NCBI GenBank assembly: GCA_051252415.1
Contig: JBPOGA010000008.1
Coordinates: 105,594 to 169,593, forward strand
Direction of reading: 5' to 3'
Length of the DNA stretch: 64,000 nt
Source: JBPOFY01 sp051252415
Lineage (GTDB): Bacteria; Verrucomicrobiota; Verrucomicrobiia; Opitutales; Coraliomargaritaceae
The notes beneath the pieces were generated by a model. That model was not told where the DNA came from and ran no database searches. It saw only the letters and a list, made by a program, of their open reading frames with translations. Made by a program: the position numbers and the translations under genes. Positions 44,021 through 53,098 of this stretch are shown here, one piece after another. Position 1 is the stretch's first letter. Each line of letters begins with the position of its first letter.

Positions 44021-44764
44021 ATGAACATGATACCAGATCCACGCACACTCCCCATAAAGATCACTACGAGTATTGTCTTGGGTCTTGTAGTATTTGCTTC
44101 TTTGGCGGTTTCTACCATTCGACAGTCGAGTGACACCGCTCTACCAGTCGACCGAAACCTCGCCTCGCTCCCGGAGGACCTGACAACTCTCAAGGAAGCG
44201 ACTGGATATTCTGATTGGGATCGCGTGCAGGGCTTTAGTCGATCGCTGAAGCATCATCGCCAATTTCGCTTTCACAAGGACAGCAATGTTTTCATTGCGG
44301 AGACGGGCTCAGCTGAGGGGCAAATAGATGTCGTTGAAGTCATCTTAATGCCTCCAAATTCCAGCGAGAAGACCGAGTTCGCGCTTTACGATCCGAAGAC
44401 GGGCAAACGAATCCTTCGTTACCCAGATTCCATTAAATTCGATGTATTCGGCATTCATGGTGGTTCGAAAAACCCAGCACCCGGCATCTGTATCAGCTGC
44501 CACACGGAGCGGCATCCTCTGATTGCGCTCGTGCCATGGAGCCAGGCGCTGGAAGGCGATTTGAACCAAAGCCGTGCAACTGGTCAGGGCATTCGGCCAG
44601 ATTTGATGGTTCCGCATCCGAATAATGAAGCAACCCGTGATCGAATGAACGCCTTCAATCAGATCATGCAGGATCGATTCCCGAATCAAATTAGCGACAT
44701 CAGGAATTGGATGGCGATTCGAACCCAGCAGCAAGCCGAACAAGAAACTGCGCCCACACAATGA
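44021..44764 (+). CDS. Exported protein with CxxCH heme-binding motif
   Basis: 247 residues: a membrane or signal segment (about 8-28), a long domain, then 'CISCHTE' (about 164-170), a c-type heme attachment site, preceded by 'NPAPGIC'. 'HGGSKNPAP' and the other His residues could serve as distal ligand. Mono-heme cytochromes of this size exist, so a redox role is plausible; no named family matches. GGATGG lies before the ATG. It ends in an ATGA overlap with the next gene. Confidence 0.65.
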   Translation: MNMIPDPRTLPIKITTSIVLGLVVFASLAVSTIRQSSDTALPVDRNLASLPEDLTTLKEATGYSDWDRVQGFSRSLKHHRQFRFHKDSNVFIAETGSAEGQIDVVEVILMPPNSSEKTEFALYDPKTGKRILRYPDSIKFDVFGIHGGSKNPAPGICISCHTERHPLIALVPWSQALEGDLNQSRATGQGIRPDLMVPHPNNEATRDRMNAFNQIMQDRFPNQISDIRNWMAIRTQQQAEQETAPTQ

Positions 44765-45231
44765 AACATCACATTCTACTTTGCTTCATCTTACTTGGCG
44801 GGAATCACACCTTGCAGGCCGATATCGTTTATCTAAACCAACGCGGGCATGCGAGGGTCGAGCTCTCTCCTGCTCAGACCGACTTCTTTAGAGAGAACCT
44901 GATTCATATTTTCGACTCTTCGAATTTTCATCAGATGCAAGGCGGCGCGTTGCCGGTGAAGTCTCAAAAGCAACTAAAACAACAGCTTGAGAGCGTTCAA
45001 TCCGGGTCTTTCATCGAACTAAGGTTAGATGAACCTGCTAGGATCGTCGTTGAAGGCACTGAACTAAAAGCAACACGAATGTGGGTGCGGATCAGAGAGT
45101 CCGATGGTTTAGTATATGATTGGATCTTACAGCAACCGAATGGCGACTTGGTTTCCTTAGAAAAAGCACGAGGCGAACTCATCGTTCAATTAGCGCCACA
45201 TATTATACGCCTACTCAAAGCACAGAGATAA
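44761..45231 (+). CDS. Exported protein, unrecognised
   Basis: 156 residues with a signal peptide (MKHHILLCFILLGG, cut near QAD). A helical middle ('QLKQQLESVQSG') and C-terminal beta stretches follow. The ATG overlaps the stop of the CxxCH gene (ATGA), so the two products are coupled in translation. No family was recognised. Confidence 0.6.
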   Translation: MKHHILLCFILLGGNHTLQADIVYLNQRGHARVELSPAQTDFFRENLIHIFDSSNFHQMQGGALPVKSQKQLKQQLESVQSGSFIELRLDEPARIVVEGTELKATRMWVRIRESDGLVYDWILQQPNGDLVSLEKARGELIVQLAPHIIRLLKAQR

Positions 45232-45310
45232 CATCGCCCTCCTTTGCGAGCTTTGCGCCTCTGCGTGAGTCTATTCCGTATCTTGGCCTTTTTTAGGTGT
45301 GGTTTGACCT

Positions 45311-45504
45311 GAATGGCGCTAACTTAAGAAAATGTTCGGTAATTAGCTGGAGGGTTGCGCTCCGTCGCAACCGCCGGTAGTTCGAAGCATTTAGACGTTT
45401 CTGCGGCAATGACCATTCGACAGGCTCGGGTTAGACCTGAGCATTGCCCTCCAAATAAAATCATGAATGCCATCTCGATAAAACCGCTTAACTTAGCGCC
45501 ATTC
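45311..45504. mobile_element. MITE-like element with terminal inverted repeats
   Basis: Left end GAATGGCGCTAACTTAAG (45311-45328) is mirrored at the right end (45487-45504) with one to two differences. The body of about 160 bases contains a second strong hairpin (GGTTGCG...CGCAACC, 45353-45372). There is no coding capacity, so it looks like a non-autonomous remnant of an insertion sequence. The outer 12 bases are perfect. Confidence 0.6.
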
Positions 45505-45526
45505 TAGTTTGATCTAATTGAAATTG

Positions 45527-45597
45527 GTAGGGACGGCTGCCTCAGCCGTCCGAGATACTTGCGTGACGCTCGGACGCTTGAGGCCAAGCGTCCCTAC
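45527..45597. repeat. REP-like inverted pair, family 'gtagggacggctgcc'
   Basis: GTAGGGACGGCTGCCTCAGC at the left, mirrored at the right end with GCGTCCCTAC. A left-half copy lies at 55019-55045, including the same following bases (GAGATACTTGCGTGAC). The rest of 45232-45733 has no gene; 45236-45275 is a 'ttgcgcctctgcgtgag' repeat of the kind seen again near 46218. Confidence 0.8.
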
Positions 45598-45733
45598 CAT
45601 TAAAGACAAGACGCAGCGCTAGTCGAACGAGCTCGCGCGGAGTCAAACGTTGACGGAAGGAGGCGACGTGATTGGAGTCGTGAAAGCGCGCAAAGTCAGC
45701 CGGACTGGGTGTTCTGAAACCTTGGCTAGAAAC

Positions 45734-46207
45734 ATGAAACATTTCCTTTGGCTCCTAATACTACTCCTGCCATCGCTTCTCCGCAGCGAGGCGGAGAAAG
45801 AATTCTTCGATTTCAATTTCGACGGTCATCTCGATTACCGAGTGGTCTCGTCTCCGAATATGAAAGGGACCGAATTTGATGTCTACCTGTATCAAGCTGA
45901 ATCTGCAGACTATCAAAAAGACAAAGTGCTCTCGGGGACCGTTTATCCATGGCCAGATCCAAAATTGAAACAGGTCATCTGCATTTTCAATGGTGGCCAT
46001 GCAGGAGCAGTGTTTAGCGGTGAAGTTTACATGTGGAATGGAAATTCATTTCAGCTCAAATACCATGTCACTCAGGATCATGTTGTTGTAAATGGGCAGT
46101 CTTGCTACATCTTGGTGAAATCGAAAGTAATCAATGGCAAACCACGAATCATCGAGATCAGACAGGGTGATCCGATGTGGGATGACAATGGGATGCACAT
46201 TAAATAA
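45734..46207 (+). CDS. Exported protein with FG-GAP/XAC2610-like pattern
   Basis: 157 residues with a signal peptide (MKHFLWLLILLLPSL, cut near SEA). 'FFDFNFDGHLDYRVV' resembles the Ca2+-loop motif 'DFDGYGDLRV' of XAC2610/VCBS-type proteins, with Asp-Asn-Asp spacing. Beta strands follow; the C-terminus reads 'IIEIRQGDPMWDDNG'. Function unknown; family resemblance is weak. The ATG at 45734 was chosen because it starts the signal peptide. Confidence 0.6.
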   Translation: MKHFLWLLILLLPSLLRSEAEKEFFDFNFDGHLDYRVVSSPNMKGTEFDVYLYQAESADYQKDKVLSGTVYPWPDPKLKQVICIFNGGHAGAVFSGEVYMWNGNSFQLKYHVTQDHVVVNGQSCYILVKSKVINGKPRIIEIRQGDPMWDDNGMHIK

Positions 46208-46314
46208 ACTCACGCCCGCTTCACTCAAGTCGCAGAGACGCAAAGCACAAAAACAAACCGGTCCGAACTTTGGGCGGGAAAACAGACCTAATCGAAACTT
46301 GGACTTTTAATCGT

Positions 46315-48735
46315 ATGCTACGTATCGCCACACTCTCTATTGTTTTGATGTTAAATATACTTCACGCGGAAAGCTATGAACAAGCCCTGCCTGAGGGAGT
46401 CGAGTGGACTGGTGAATGGATTGGTCTCGATGTCAACCGCGACGCGGATTACGCACCGCCCGTTTATTTAGCAAAGCAGTTTAAGGTCGAAGGTGAAGTG
46501 CGCCAGGCGACGCTCTATGCGACTGCGCTGGGGATCATTGATCCGTATGTTAATGGTGAGCGCGTGTCGGAGTCGTGGTTTAGCCCAGGCTGGACTGATT
46601 ATACGAAACGGGTGTATTGGCGTGCGTTTGATCTAACTGATTCGTTAAAGGCGGGCGACAATAGCATCGGTGCGATCTTGGCAGATGGTTGGTATAGTGG
46701 CCACATCGGCTGGAAGAAAAAGATTAGACGGAATCACTACGGTTCGAAACCTCGCTTCAATGCGATGTTGGTTTTGGAGATGGAAGGTGGCACGCGACAA
46801 GTGATCGCTACAGATAGCTCTTGGCATGGAAGAACGGGGCCCGAAGCGTATGCCAGTTTTTTAAGAGGCGAACAACATGACGCGCGTCTTGCGTCTGGCG
46901 TGTGGAATCTGAGTGAACGGACAGCCGACGCGTGGAAACCTGTCGATTCTGGCAGTGAAATGACACCACAGATTCAGCAGCACCCTTCGCCACGTATGAT
47001 TACCTTCGCAGAGTTGCCTGCACTCAGCGTCGATGAGCGTGATGGAGGTCACTACGTATTTGATTTCGGACGCAACTTTGCGGGTGTGGTTCGCTTAAAC
47101 TTAAAGAATACCGAAGCCGGGCAAACCGTCCGTATTCGCTACGGGGAACGTTTACAGAATGATGGTGAAATCTATGCGGGGAATTTACGCTCTGCTGAAG
47201 CGACGGACTACTACATCTGTCGCGGCGATGAATCGGAAAGCTGGACCCCTCGTTTTACGTTTCACGGATTTCAATACGTAGAAATCACAGGGCTGACGCA
47301 AACTCCAGCGCTGGACGTCGTCACTGGCCTAGCAATTAGCAACGACACTCCTGTGGTGTATGACTTCGAGAGTGACCATCCCCTACTCAATCAATTGGTC
47401 AGCAATGTATATTGGACGCAGCGCGCCAACTTCATTTCCATACCAACTGACTGCCCGCAACGTGATGAGCGCCTCGGCTGGACAGGCGATGCTCAGGTAT
47501 TTGTCGGCACGGCTAGCTATATCTGCGACGTGGAAGATTTTTTCAACAAGTGGCTGACGGATCTACGCGACTCGCAATTTGAAAATGGCCAGATCCCAAT
47601 GGTGGCTCCAGCAAAGGTCGCTGATACTGCTGGTGGCCCAGGCTGGTCAGATGCCATGACGATCGTGCCGTGGGTGCTGTATCAGCGCTATGGGGATCGC
47701 AGTATTCTGGCAGACAACTATCAATCGATGAAGGCCTATGTTGATTTCCTAGAGAGTCAGAGCCGGCCGGGCTTACTCCCTCCAGAGAAATTCCACTCCT
47801 TTGGCGATTGGCTGAATCACAAAGCGGATACCCCGCGTGATGTGATCTATCAGGCGTATTTTGCTTACAGCACCAGTCTCTTGGCACAGAGCGCAGAAGT
47901 CCTCGGACACACTGCGGATGCAGAGCAATATAAAGAACTCGCCGAGGCCGTTCGCATCGCCTTCAACAAAGCGCATGTAGATAGTGAGGGAAAAATCTAC
48001 GGTAAGAACAGAAAGGGAAAGCGTGTTGGAGATACGCAAACCTGTTATGTGATGGCGATTGCATTTGATTTAGTGCGCGGCGAAGCGCTGGCACAAGCAG
48101 AGGCGCATCTAGTGCGCACGCTCGCGGAGCGCGGGGGCTTGTTATCCACTGGCTTTCTAGGCACACGCGATCTCTTGCATGCGCTGAGTCGAAGCGGTCG
48201 TGATGATCTCGCATATGACTTACTCTTGGAGGAGCGCTATCCAAGTTGGCTCTTTCCGGTGACCCATGGCGCGACGAGTATCTGGGAACGCTGGGATGGA
48301 TGGACACCCGAGAAGGGCTTTCAAGCACCCAGCATGAATTCATTTTCGCACTACGCCTATGGCGCGGTTTACGAATGGATGGTGCAGCGAGTCGGAGGGA
48401 TTCGACCGACTGAGCCAGGCTTCACACAATACGAAGTCGCGCCGGTGTTACCGCCAAATATCAGAAATGCGGACGCGGTGCTTAAGCGCGTGAGGTTCAC
48501 CATTGATTCACCGGTCGGGCGCATCGTCTCAGCATGGCACTGTGAAGATGGAGCGACTGTTCAATTTGATGTCGAGGCACCAGAAGCGGGATACGGAGTG
48601 TTCAAATTGGACGTTCCCGCTGGCGCGCACGTCTTACGTGAGAATACTGAAGTTGAAAGTGATTCGATGCAGGGCACAACGCTCTCACTCCCTCTCGTCT
48701 TGGGGAAGCAGCGCTTCACATTAGTTTTTGAATAG
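46315..48735 (+). CDS. Alpha-L-rhamnosidase, GH78
   Basis: About 806 residues with a signal peptide (about 1-18). N-terminal beta domains ('WTGEWIGLDVNRDADYAPP', 'SESWFSPGWTDYTKRV') are followed by an (alpha/alpha)6 barrel with the GH78 block 'IPTDCPQRDERLGWTGDAQVF' (about 382-402; catalytic acid/base Glu and neighbouring Asp). 'TSIWERWDGW' is a second conserved block. It releases L-rhamnose from polysaccharides such as ulvan, pectin or glycosides. It sits next to a sulfatase gene, which fits a sulfated algal polymer. The ATG at 46315 follows the only good signal-peptide start. Confidence 0.95.
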   Translation: MLRIATLSIVLMLNILHAESYEQALPEGVEWTGEWIGLDVNRDADYAPPVYLAKQFKVEGEVRQATLYATALGIIDPYVNGERVSESWFSPGWTDYTKRVYWRAFDLTDSLKAGDNSIGAILADGWYSGHIGWKKKIRRNHYGSKPRFNAMLVLEMEGGTRQVIATDSSWHGRTGPEAYASFLRGEQHDARLASGVWNLSERTADAWKPVDSGSEMTPQIQQHPSPRMITFAELPALSVDERDGGHYVFDFGRNFAGVVRLNLKNTEAGQTVRIRYGERLQNDGEIYAGNLRSAEATDYYICRGDESESWTPRFTFHGFQYVEITGLTQTPALDVVTGLAISNDTPVVYDFESDHPLLNQLVSNVYWTQRANFISIPTDCPQRDERLGWTGDAQVFVGTASYICDVEDFFNKWLTDLRDSQFENGQIPMVAPAKVADTAGGPGWSDAMTIVPWVLYQRYGDRSILADNYQSMKAYVDFLESQSRPGLLPPEKFHSFGDWLNHKADTPRDVIYQAYFAYSTSLLAQSAEVLGHTADAEQYKELAEAVRIAFNKAHVDSEGKIYGKNRKGKRVGDTQTCYVMAIAFDLVRGEALAQAEAHLVRTLAERGGLLSTGFLGTRDLLHALSRSGRDDLAYDLLLEERYPSWLFPVTHGATSIWERWDGWTPEKGFQAPSMNSFSHYAYGAVYEWMVQRVGGIRPTEPGFTQYEVAPVLPPNIRNADAVLKRVRFTIDSPVGRIVSAWHCEDGATVQFDVEAPEAGYGVFKLDVPAGAHVLRENTEVESDSMQGTTLSLPLVLGKQRFTLVFE

Positions 48736-48828
48736 GGCTCCAAGTTCACACGTTAACAACACTGACCTTTGACATAATCAAATCGTCTCACAATGTTGAT
48801 GCTTCCCCCATTCAAATTGAAAGCACTT

Positions 48829-50667
48829 ATGAAAACACTCTCTACGATCACCCTACTCCTTTGCGCGATTAGCCCTGTTTTTGCCAAGGAAAGGCCCAAT
48901 GTCATTTTTGTGATGCCTGATGATATCAGTCACAGCGCATTCTCTTATTATGAAGAGGGTGGACCTCGGACGCCAAACATCGACAAGCTGGCACAAGACA
49001 GTGTTCGTTTAACAGACTTTCACGTTTCTCCGAGCTGCTCTCCGACACGCGGCGCCCTTTTAACAGGCAGACCCAGCGATGTGGTAGGTGTTTGGCATAC
49101 GATCAACGGCCGCAACATGATGCGCGCAGATGAGATCACCATGGCGGATATCTTTAAAGCCAATGGCTATGCGACAGGGCTCTTTTTCAAATGGCATTTG
49201 GGTGATAACTACCCCTTCCGCCCGAAGGATAGAGGTTTTGAGTATGTTGCTTGGACAAAAGGTGGTGGCACGGGCCAACAGCCTGACTATTGGGGCAACA
49301 CCAATCAAAGCGCCAGCATGTGGGTGAATGATGTTCTGGTCAAAATGACCGACGAAGACGACGGCATTGAAGGTGCGTTTACCACCAACTTTTTCATGAA
49401 CCGTGCGATGGAGTTCATCGAGGAGAATATTAAAAAGAACAAACCCTTCTTTGCCTATATTCCACTCGCGACCGCACACTCACCACATGTCATGCCACCC
49501 GACGCCCGCGAAGGTGTCAGCGCGAAGACGGGAACGATCGAAAACATCGACAAAAACATGGGGAACTTAATCAAGTTCCTAGATGACAAGGGCATCGCTG
49601 ATAACACGATTCTGATCTTCACCACTGATAATGGGTCTGGAGGATATCTCCGTGGTGGAAAAGGCTCCAACTACGATGGTGGCTCACGTGTCCCTTGCTT
49701 CGTAAGATGGCCAAATGGTGGCCTCGGAGGTGACGGCAAAGGCGGTGCCGACGTCGCGCCACTGACAGCGCATATTGACTGGTTACCGACCTTCATGGAT
49801 GTGCTCGACCTGAAAGACTTACCGAATCGCCCGGAAAAACTTAAAATCCGCGGACGGAGCATTCAGCCATTCCTGGATAGCGATCCCTCCAACGATCCAA
49901 GCGAATTGAAAAACAGATCAGTCACGATCAATGACATGTGGACCGAGTTCCCTGAAAAATATAAAAAACTATCTGTTAAAAAAGACATATGGGACGGCGA
50001 TCAGATCATTCACAAATGGCGTCTATGCCGCACCAGCAGCACCTCTGATTGGGAGCTATACGATGTGCTCGTAGACATCTCACAGAAAAACGATATCATC
50101 GGCAATCCCGACCACGCCGCGATCGTCGCCGAACTCAAAGAAGAGTATGAAGGCTGGTGGAAATTAGTCGATGAGCGCTCCCATGAGTATACCCGTATCA
50201 TTGTCGGCAATCCTGAAGAGCCAGTAGCAAACCTACTCGCACACGATTTTCATGGCACTGTAATTTGGAGTCAGGGAAATGTTCTCAAGGGAGACAAAGG
50301 CAGCGGCTTTATTGCAATCGAGTTCGATCAAGCAGGCAGCTACGATTTCGACTTACGCCGCTGGCCTAAAGAAATTGAAGACGAAACAACACTCACCTCT
50401 GCTGGAGAAGGCGAAGCGCTCGCCATAGCAAGTGCTCGAATAAAAATTTGGAATGGTGAGACAGTTTATGTCGATGAAACAAAAGACGCCGATCCTGATG
50501 CGGATGGCGTAAACTTCTCGATTGAGAACCTACCGAAAGGCCCCGCCTTTATTCAGACATGGTTCTATAATGCCGCTGGAGAAATGGAAGGCGCTGTCTA
50601 TTACAACTACGCTCAGCTAAACCAACCACTGAAAAAGTTTAAGGCAAGAGGCCGCCTGCACAGGTAG
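48829..50667 (+). CDS. Sulfatase, type I formylglycine-dependent
   Basis: About 612 residues. The signal peptide ends near 'FAKERP'. 'NVIFVMPDDIS' is the first metal-binding block and 'PSCSPTRGALLTGR' (about 78-91) holds the Cys that becomes formylglycine (C-S-P-T-R). 'GYATGLFFKWHLGD' and 'IFTTDNGSGG' are later metal and sulfate blocks. The C-terminal third (about 440-612) is an additional beta-rich domain. It belongs to the arylsulfatase A-like group. No anaerobic or FGE maturase gene lies in the window. The ATG at 48829 begins the signal peptide. Confidence 0.95.
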   Translation: MKTLSTITLLLCAISPVFAKERPNVIFVMPDDISHSAFSYYEEGGPRTPNIDKLAQDSVRLTDFHVSPSCSPTRGALLTGRPSDVVGVWHTINGRNMMRADEITMADIFKANGYATGLFFKWHLGDNYPFRPKDRGFEYVAWTKGGGTGQQPDYWGNTNQSASMWVNDVLVKMTDEDDGIEGAFTTNFFMNRAMEFIEENIKKNKPFFAYIPLATAHSPHVMPPDAREGVSAKTGTIENIDKNMGNLIKFLDDKGIADNTILIFTTDNGSGGYLRGGKGSNYDGGSRVPCFVRWPNGGLGGDGKGGADVAPLTAHIDWLPTFMDVLDLKDLPNRPEKLKIRGRSIQPFLDSDPSNDPSELKNRSVTINDMWTEFPEKYKKLSVKKDIWDGDQIIHKWRLCRTSSTSDWELYDVLVDISQKNDIIGNPDHAAIVAELKEEYEGWWKLVDERSHEYTRIIVGNPEEPVANLLAHDFHGTVIWSQGNVLKGDKGSGFIAIEFDQAGSYDFDLRRWPKEIEDETTLTSAGEGEALAIASARIKIWNGETVYVDETKDADPDADGVNFSIENLPKGPAFIQTWFYNAAGEMEGAVYYNYAQLNQPLKKFKARGRLHR

Positions 50668-50730
50668 GTGTAAACAGAGCCTGCGCCACAAAAGCAGCTG
50701 GCAGTCAGATTGGCTGGGAATGCATGTTCC

Positions 50731-50803
50731 GTAGTCAGGTTGGCTTCAGCCGCCTGACAGTTCCGGGCGTTTTATGTCGGGCGGCTAAAGCCAACCCGAC
50801 TAC
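50731..50803. repeat. REP-like inverted pair, family 'gtagtcaggttgg'
   Basis: GTAGTCAGGTTGGCTTCAGC, mirrored ending CAACCCGACTAC. Third copy of this family. A fragment of the same sequence (GCAGTCAGATTGGCTGGG) precedes it at 50701. Confidence 0.85.
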
Positions 50804-50819
50804 CATAGAGGAATTCTTT

Positions 50820-50843
50820 GTAGCGGAAGTGCGAAGCACTTTC
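50820..50843 (+). repeat. REP-like unit 'gtagcggaagtgcg'
   Basis: GTAG head with stem CGGAAGTGC - GAA - GCACTTTC. Confidence 0.8.
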
Positions 50844-50879
50844 TGCAAGTAGCTAGCAATACGTGAATAGACGCATGTT

Positions 50880-50911
50880 GTAGCACGTGCTTCCCAAAGG
50901 GAGCGCGTGGC
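50880..50911 (+). repeat. REP-like unit 'gtagcacgtgcttccc'
   Basis: Same as 41999-42030, with CAAAGGG in place of CGAAGGG in the loop. Confidence 0.8.
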
Positions 50912-50944
50912 ATCTAGCAACGCCTTTCCAGCGAGACCTCGCGC

Positions 50945-52330
50945 TCATGGTTCCACCGTTCTAGTGAGCGTGCTACCAGCACCTGCCCATATGATATCGC
51001 CCGCCCGTTGGGTTGCCGATCCGTTATCATCTGTCTTTCCGCCATCATCTTTCAGATTTGGCCCAACACTATATAACTCAAATCCATTCAACTGCTTACG
51101 ATAAACCAAAGGAGTTCCATTGAATAAATCCATCGGGAGGCTATCAAAATAGTCAGGCACTAGAGCGGCTAATGAGTCCGGATATACTCCGGTGTTTCGA
51201 TGGTAGTTCGCGAGCTGCAACGCAGTAAAATTGACCACATTCTGCGCGTCCGACCGAAAGACTACCTCACGAACCTTACCTAACGCTGGAAGTATAATCC
51301 GAGAGATCATATGCTTATACTTGTTGCCATTTCCAGAATAAGTCTGGTCTTGGATTGCCGTAGAACGTTCCAAGTAATCCACAAAGAACCCGCCTTCAGC
51401 GGCTCGCTCCGCCTCCATGTATGTCAAATAATGGATATAGTCATACCTAAAAAAACTCGCGAAAGGACTGAACTTAGTAACACCGAATCCACGTGGCACT
51501 GGGTCTCCCATCACCTTTTCCATTGCGTCCGAATCGCCGCTAATAATCGCTTGAAACATAAGATCCCCCATCGCCAACCTCTCACAATCGATGGATGCCT
51601 GCCACCGATCATGAGCTGTATGCAACCATCGCGAAGAATCAAAGCCAACGGTATCACCAAATTGTAAGCTCGCTGCTTCCATAAATTTCGACGCCTTACC
51701 TCTAATCGCAATTCCTGTTAAATAGGAAATTAAAATCGACCCCTGCTCGGCATGCTCAGACAGGGAAATCACTTGCGCCAAATAAGCATTCGCGGCCTCA
51801 ACATCATTCACCCGCACAGCTTGAGCCGCCAAAAGTAATAAATGCACAGAGGCCATTCGCATCACCCCCAGTTCAGCAACGATCATACCTGGGCCGTCTT
51901 CATACTTCCAATTAGGCTGAAAATACGGACACGCCGAGATCCGATTAATGAGCTCCAATTGAGCAGGCAAGCGATCATCTTGTAGAATCTTGCCGACAAC
52001 ACTCCAATCGGCATCACTAATTCTCAAACAGTAGATATCCTCAAGCCAGAGATCATCCTCAGAGAGGTCGATTAACTGCTCATCAATCTCATTTTGAAAA
52101 TCATACACTTCGTAAAGTGCATCCAATTCTAAATAAAGCGACGCCGCGTTCAACTCGGTTGCTACAGCGGGTGGCAACATCTCAGTGACTGACATCGGTG
52201 CACCTGAAGCACGTAAGCGTTCTTGAATAGCGTCCAATTCAGCCTTCGAATCAGCCCGAATCCAGAACGTACCTGCAATCGCACTCAAGCAGACGACGAC
52301 TGCCAACCAACCTATAATCCTCCTAATCAT
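50945..52330 (-). CDS. Membrane-anchored protein of unknown function
   Basis: 461 residues: an N-terminal helix (about 7-27), then a long helical and loop region. The C-terminal 70 residues ('RNTGVYPDSLAALVPDYF', 'LPMDLFNGTPLVYRKQ', 'YSVGPNLKDDGG') match the pseudopilin-like C-terminal pattern found in many Planctomycetes and Verrucomicrobia secreted proteins. No enzyme motif was recognised. The ATG at 52330 (MIRRIIGWL) was preferred to a GTG further upstream. It is convergent with the sulfatase gene. Confidence 0.7.
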   Translation of the reverse strand: MIRRIIGWLAVVVCLSAIAGTFWIRADSKAELDAIQERLRASGAPMSVTEMLPPAVATELNAASLYLELDALYEVYDFQNEIDEQLIDLSEDDLWLEDIYCLRISDADWSVVGKILQDDRLPAQLELINRISACPYFQPNWKYEDGPGMIVAELGVMRMASVHLLLLAAQAVRVNDVEAANAYLAQVISLSEHAEQGSILISYLTGIAIRGKASKFMEAASLQFGDTVGFDSSRWLHTAHDRWQASIDCERLAMGDLMFQAIISGDSDAMEKVMGDPVPRGFGVTKFSPFASFFRYDYIHYLTYMEAERAAEGGFFVDYLERSTAIQDQTYSGNGNKYKHMISRIILPALGKVREVVFRSDAQNVVNFTALQLANYHRNTGVYPDSLAALVPDYFDSLPMDLFNGTPLVYRKQLNGFELYSVGPNLKDDGGKTDDNGSATQRAGDIIWAGAGSTLTRTVEP

Positions 52331-52425
52331 TACGATGAGTGAATCCACCAAATATGAGAAGCGCGAGCGATTAACTGAATCGAATCATCAGGCTAATATT
52401 AAAGTTCAAAAAAAAAGATCATTTG

Positions 52426-52563
52426 TTAGGAACTTCATCAAATCCATGAGGACTATTTTATACGTCATGGGTAAACATGGCTTTTTCATGTATTCAGTTA
52501 GATAAGTTAGGGTTAACTTATTAGGGTAGTAAAACTCCCCACCTTTCTTTTTGAGAGGTGGGG
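52426..52563 (+). ncRNA. Candidate structured RNA, copy A
   Basis: Homologous to 61296-61442 and 63800-63923. Three predicted stems: GTCATG-GGTAAA-CATGGC (52464-52481), ATAAGTTA-GGGT-TAACTTAT, and the terminator at 52537. The sequence differs from the others at many positions, yet the stems remain intact. It is on the plus strand in a gap with no gene; the rest of that gap (52564-52647) is featureless. No promoter could be confirmed. Confidence 0.5.
52537..52563 (+). terminator. Intrinsic terminator of copy A
   Basis: CCCCACCTTTC - TTTTT - GAGAGGTGGGG, followed by a T-rich run. Confidence 0.8.
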
Positions 52564-52647
52564 TTTCACTTTTCTAGGGGGAACGCCCCACCACATACGT
52601 CTGTTATGATTCATCGTCGACTATGGAACAGCGTGCTCAGGCGATCG

Positions 52648-52774
52648 GCGTATCGGCGGACGTGTGAAACACGTCCCTCCAGTGAATAAATTGGAGGGAC
52701 GCGTTGACCAGATGAGCTTGTCAGCACTGAGTCGGTCGAATGTGTCGAACCTTCACGCGTCCGCTTAGCCTATG
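52648..52774. repeat. 127-bp repeat, copy A (GGAG-type)
   Basis: Near-identical to 55089-55216. Contains stem ACGTGTG AAA CACGT and inverted TCCCTCC...GGAGGGA. GGAG is the head of this REP family. The two copies flank the DUF2264 gene in the same orientation. Confidence 0.85.
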
Positions 52775-52836
52775 AATTAAACGTAGCCTAAGATAGCAGG
52801 GTCGAGCATGGAAGCTGTCTCAAAATTCAATTAATG

Positions 52837-52915
52837 GGAGCGTCCGGCTCCGTCCGGACATCAAATCGCCAGTAAATAGACTCTGACGCAGTGTCAGGAC
52901 GGAGCCTGACGCTCC
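52837..52915. repeat. REP-like inverted pair, GGAG-headed
   Basis: GGAGCGTCCGGCTCCGTCC at the left, mirrored by GGACGGAGCCTGACGCTCC at the right. Each arm has its own stem. The remaining 52916-53098 holds no gene and probably the promoter of the DUF2264 gene. Confidence 0.8.
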
Positions 52916-53098
52916 GATAGAATACCTTTTCGTAATCTTGAGTCACTTTCCTGGCCCGACACCGCGCAAGCCTAGAACTGACTGAACCCTACCAGACGAA
53001 AGGTAATAATTATTAACAATTACACTGGCCTAGCAACGACTCATACGATTAACATATCAGCTTCTAGAATTGAGATTACAGCACTTATAACTTTCTAA

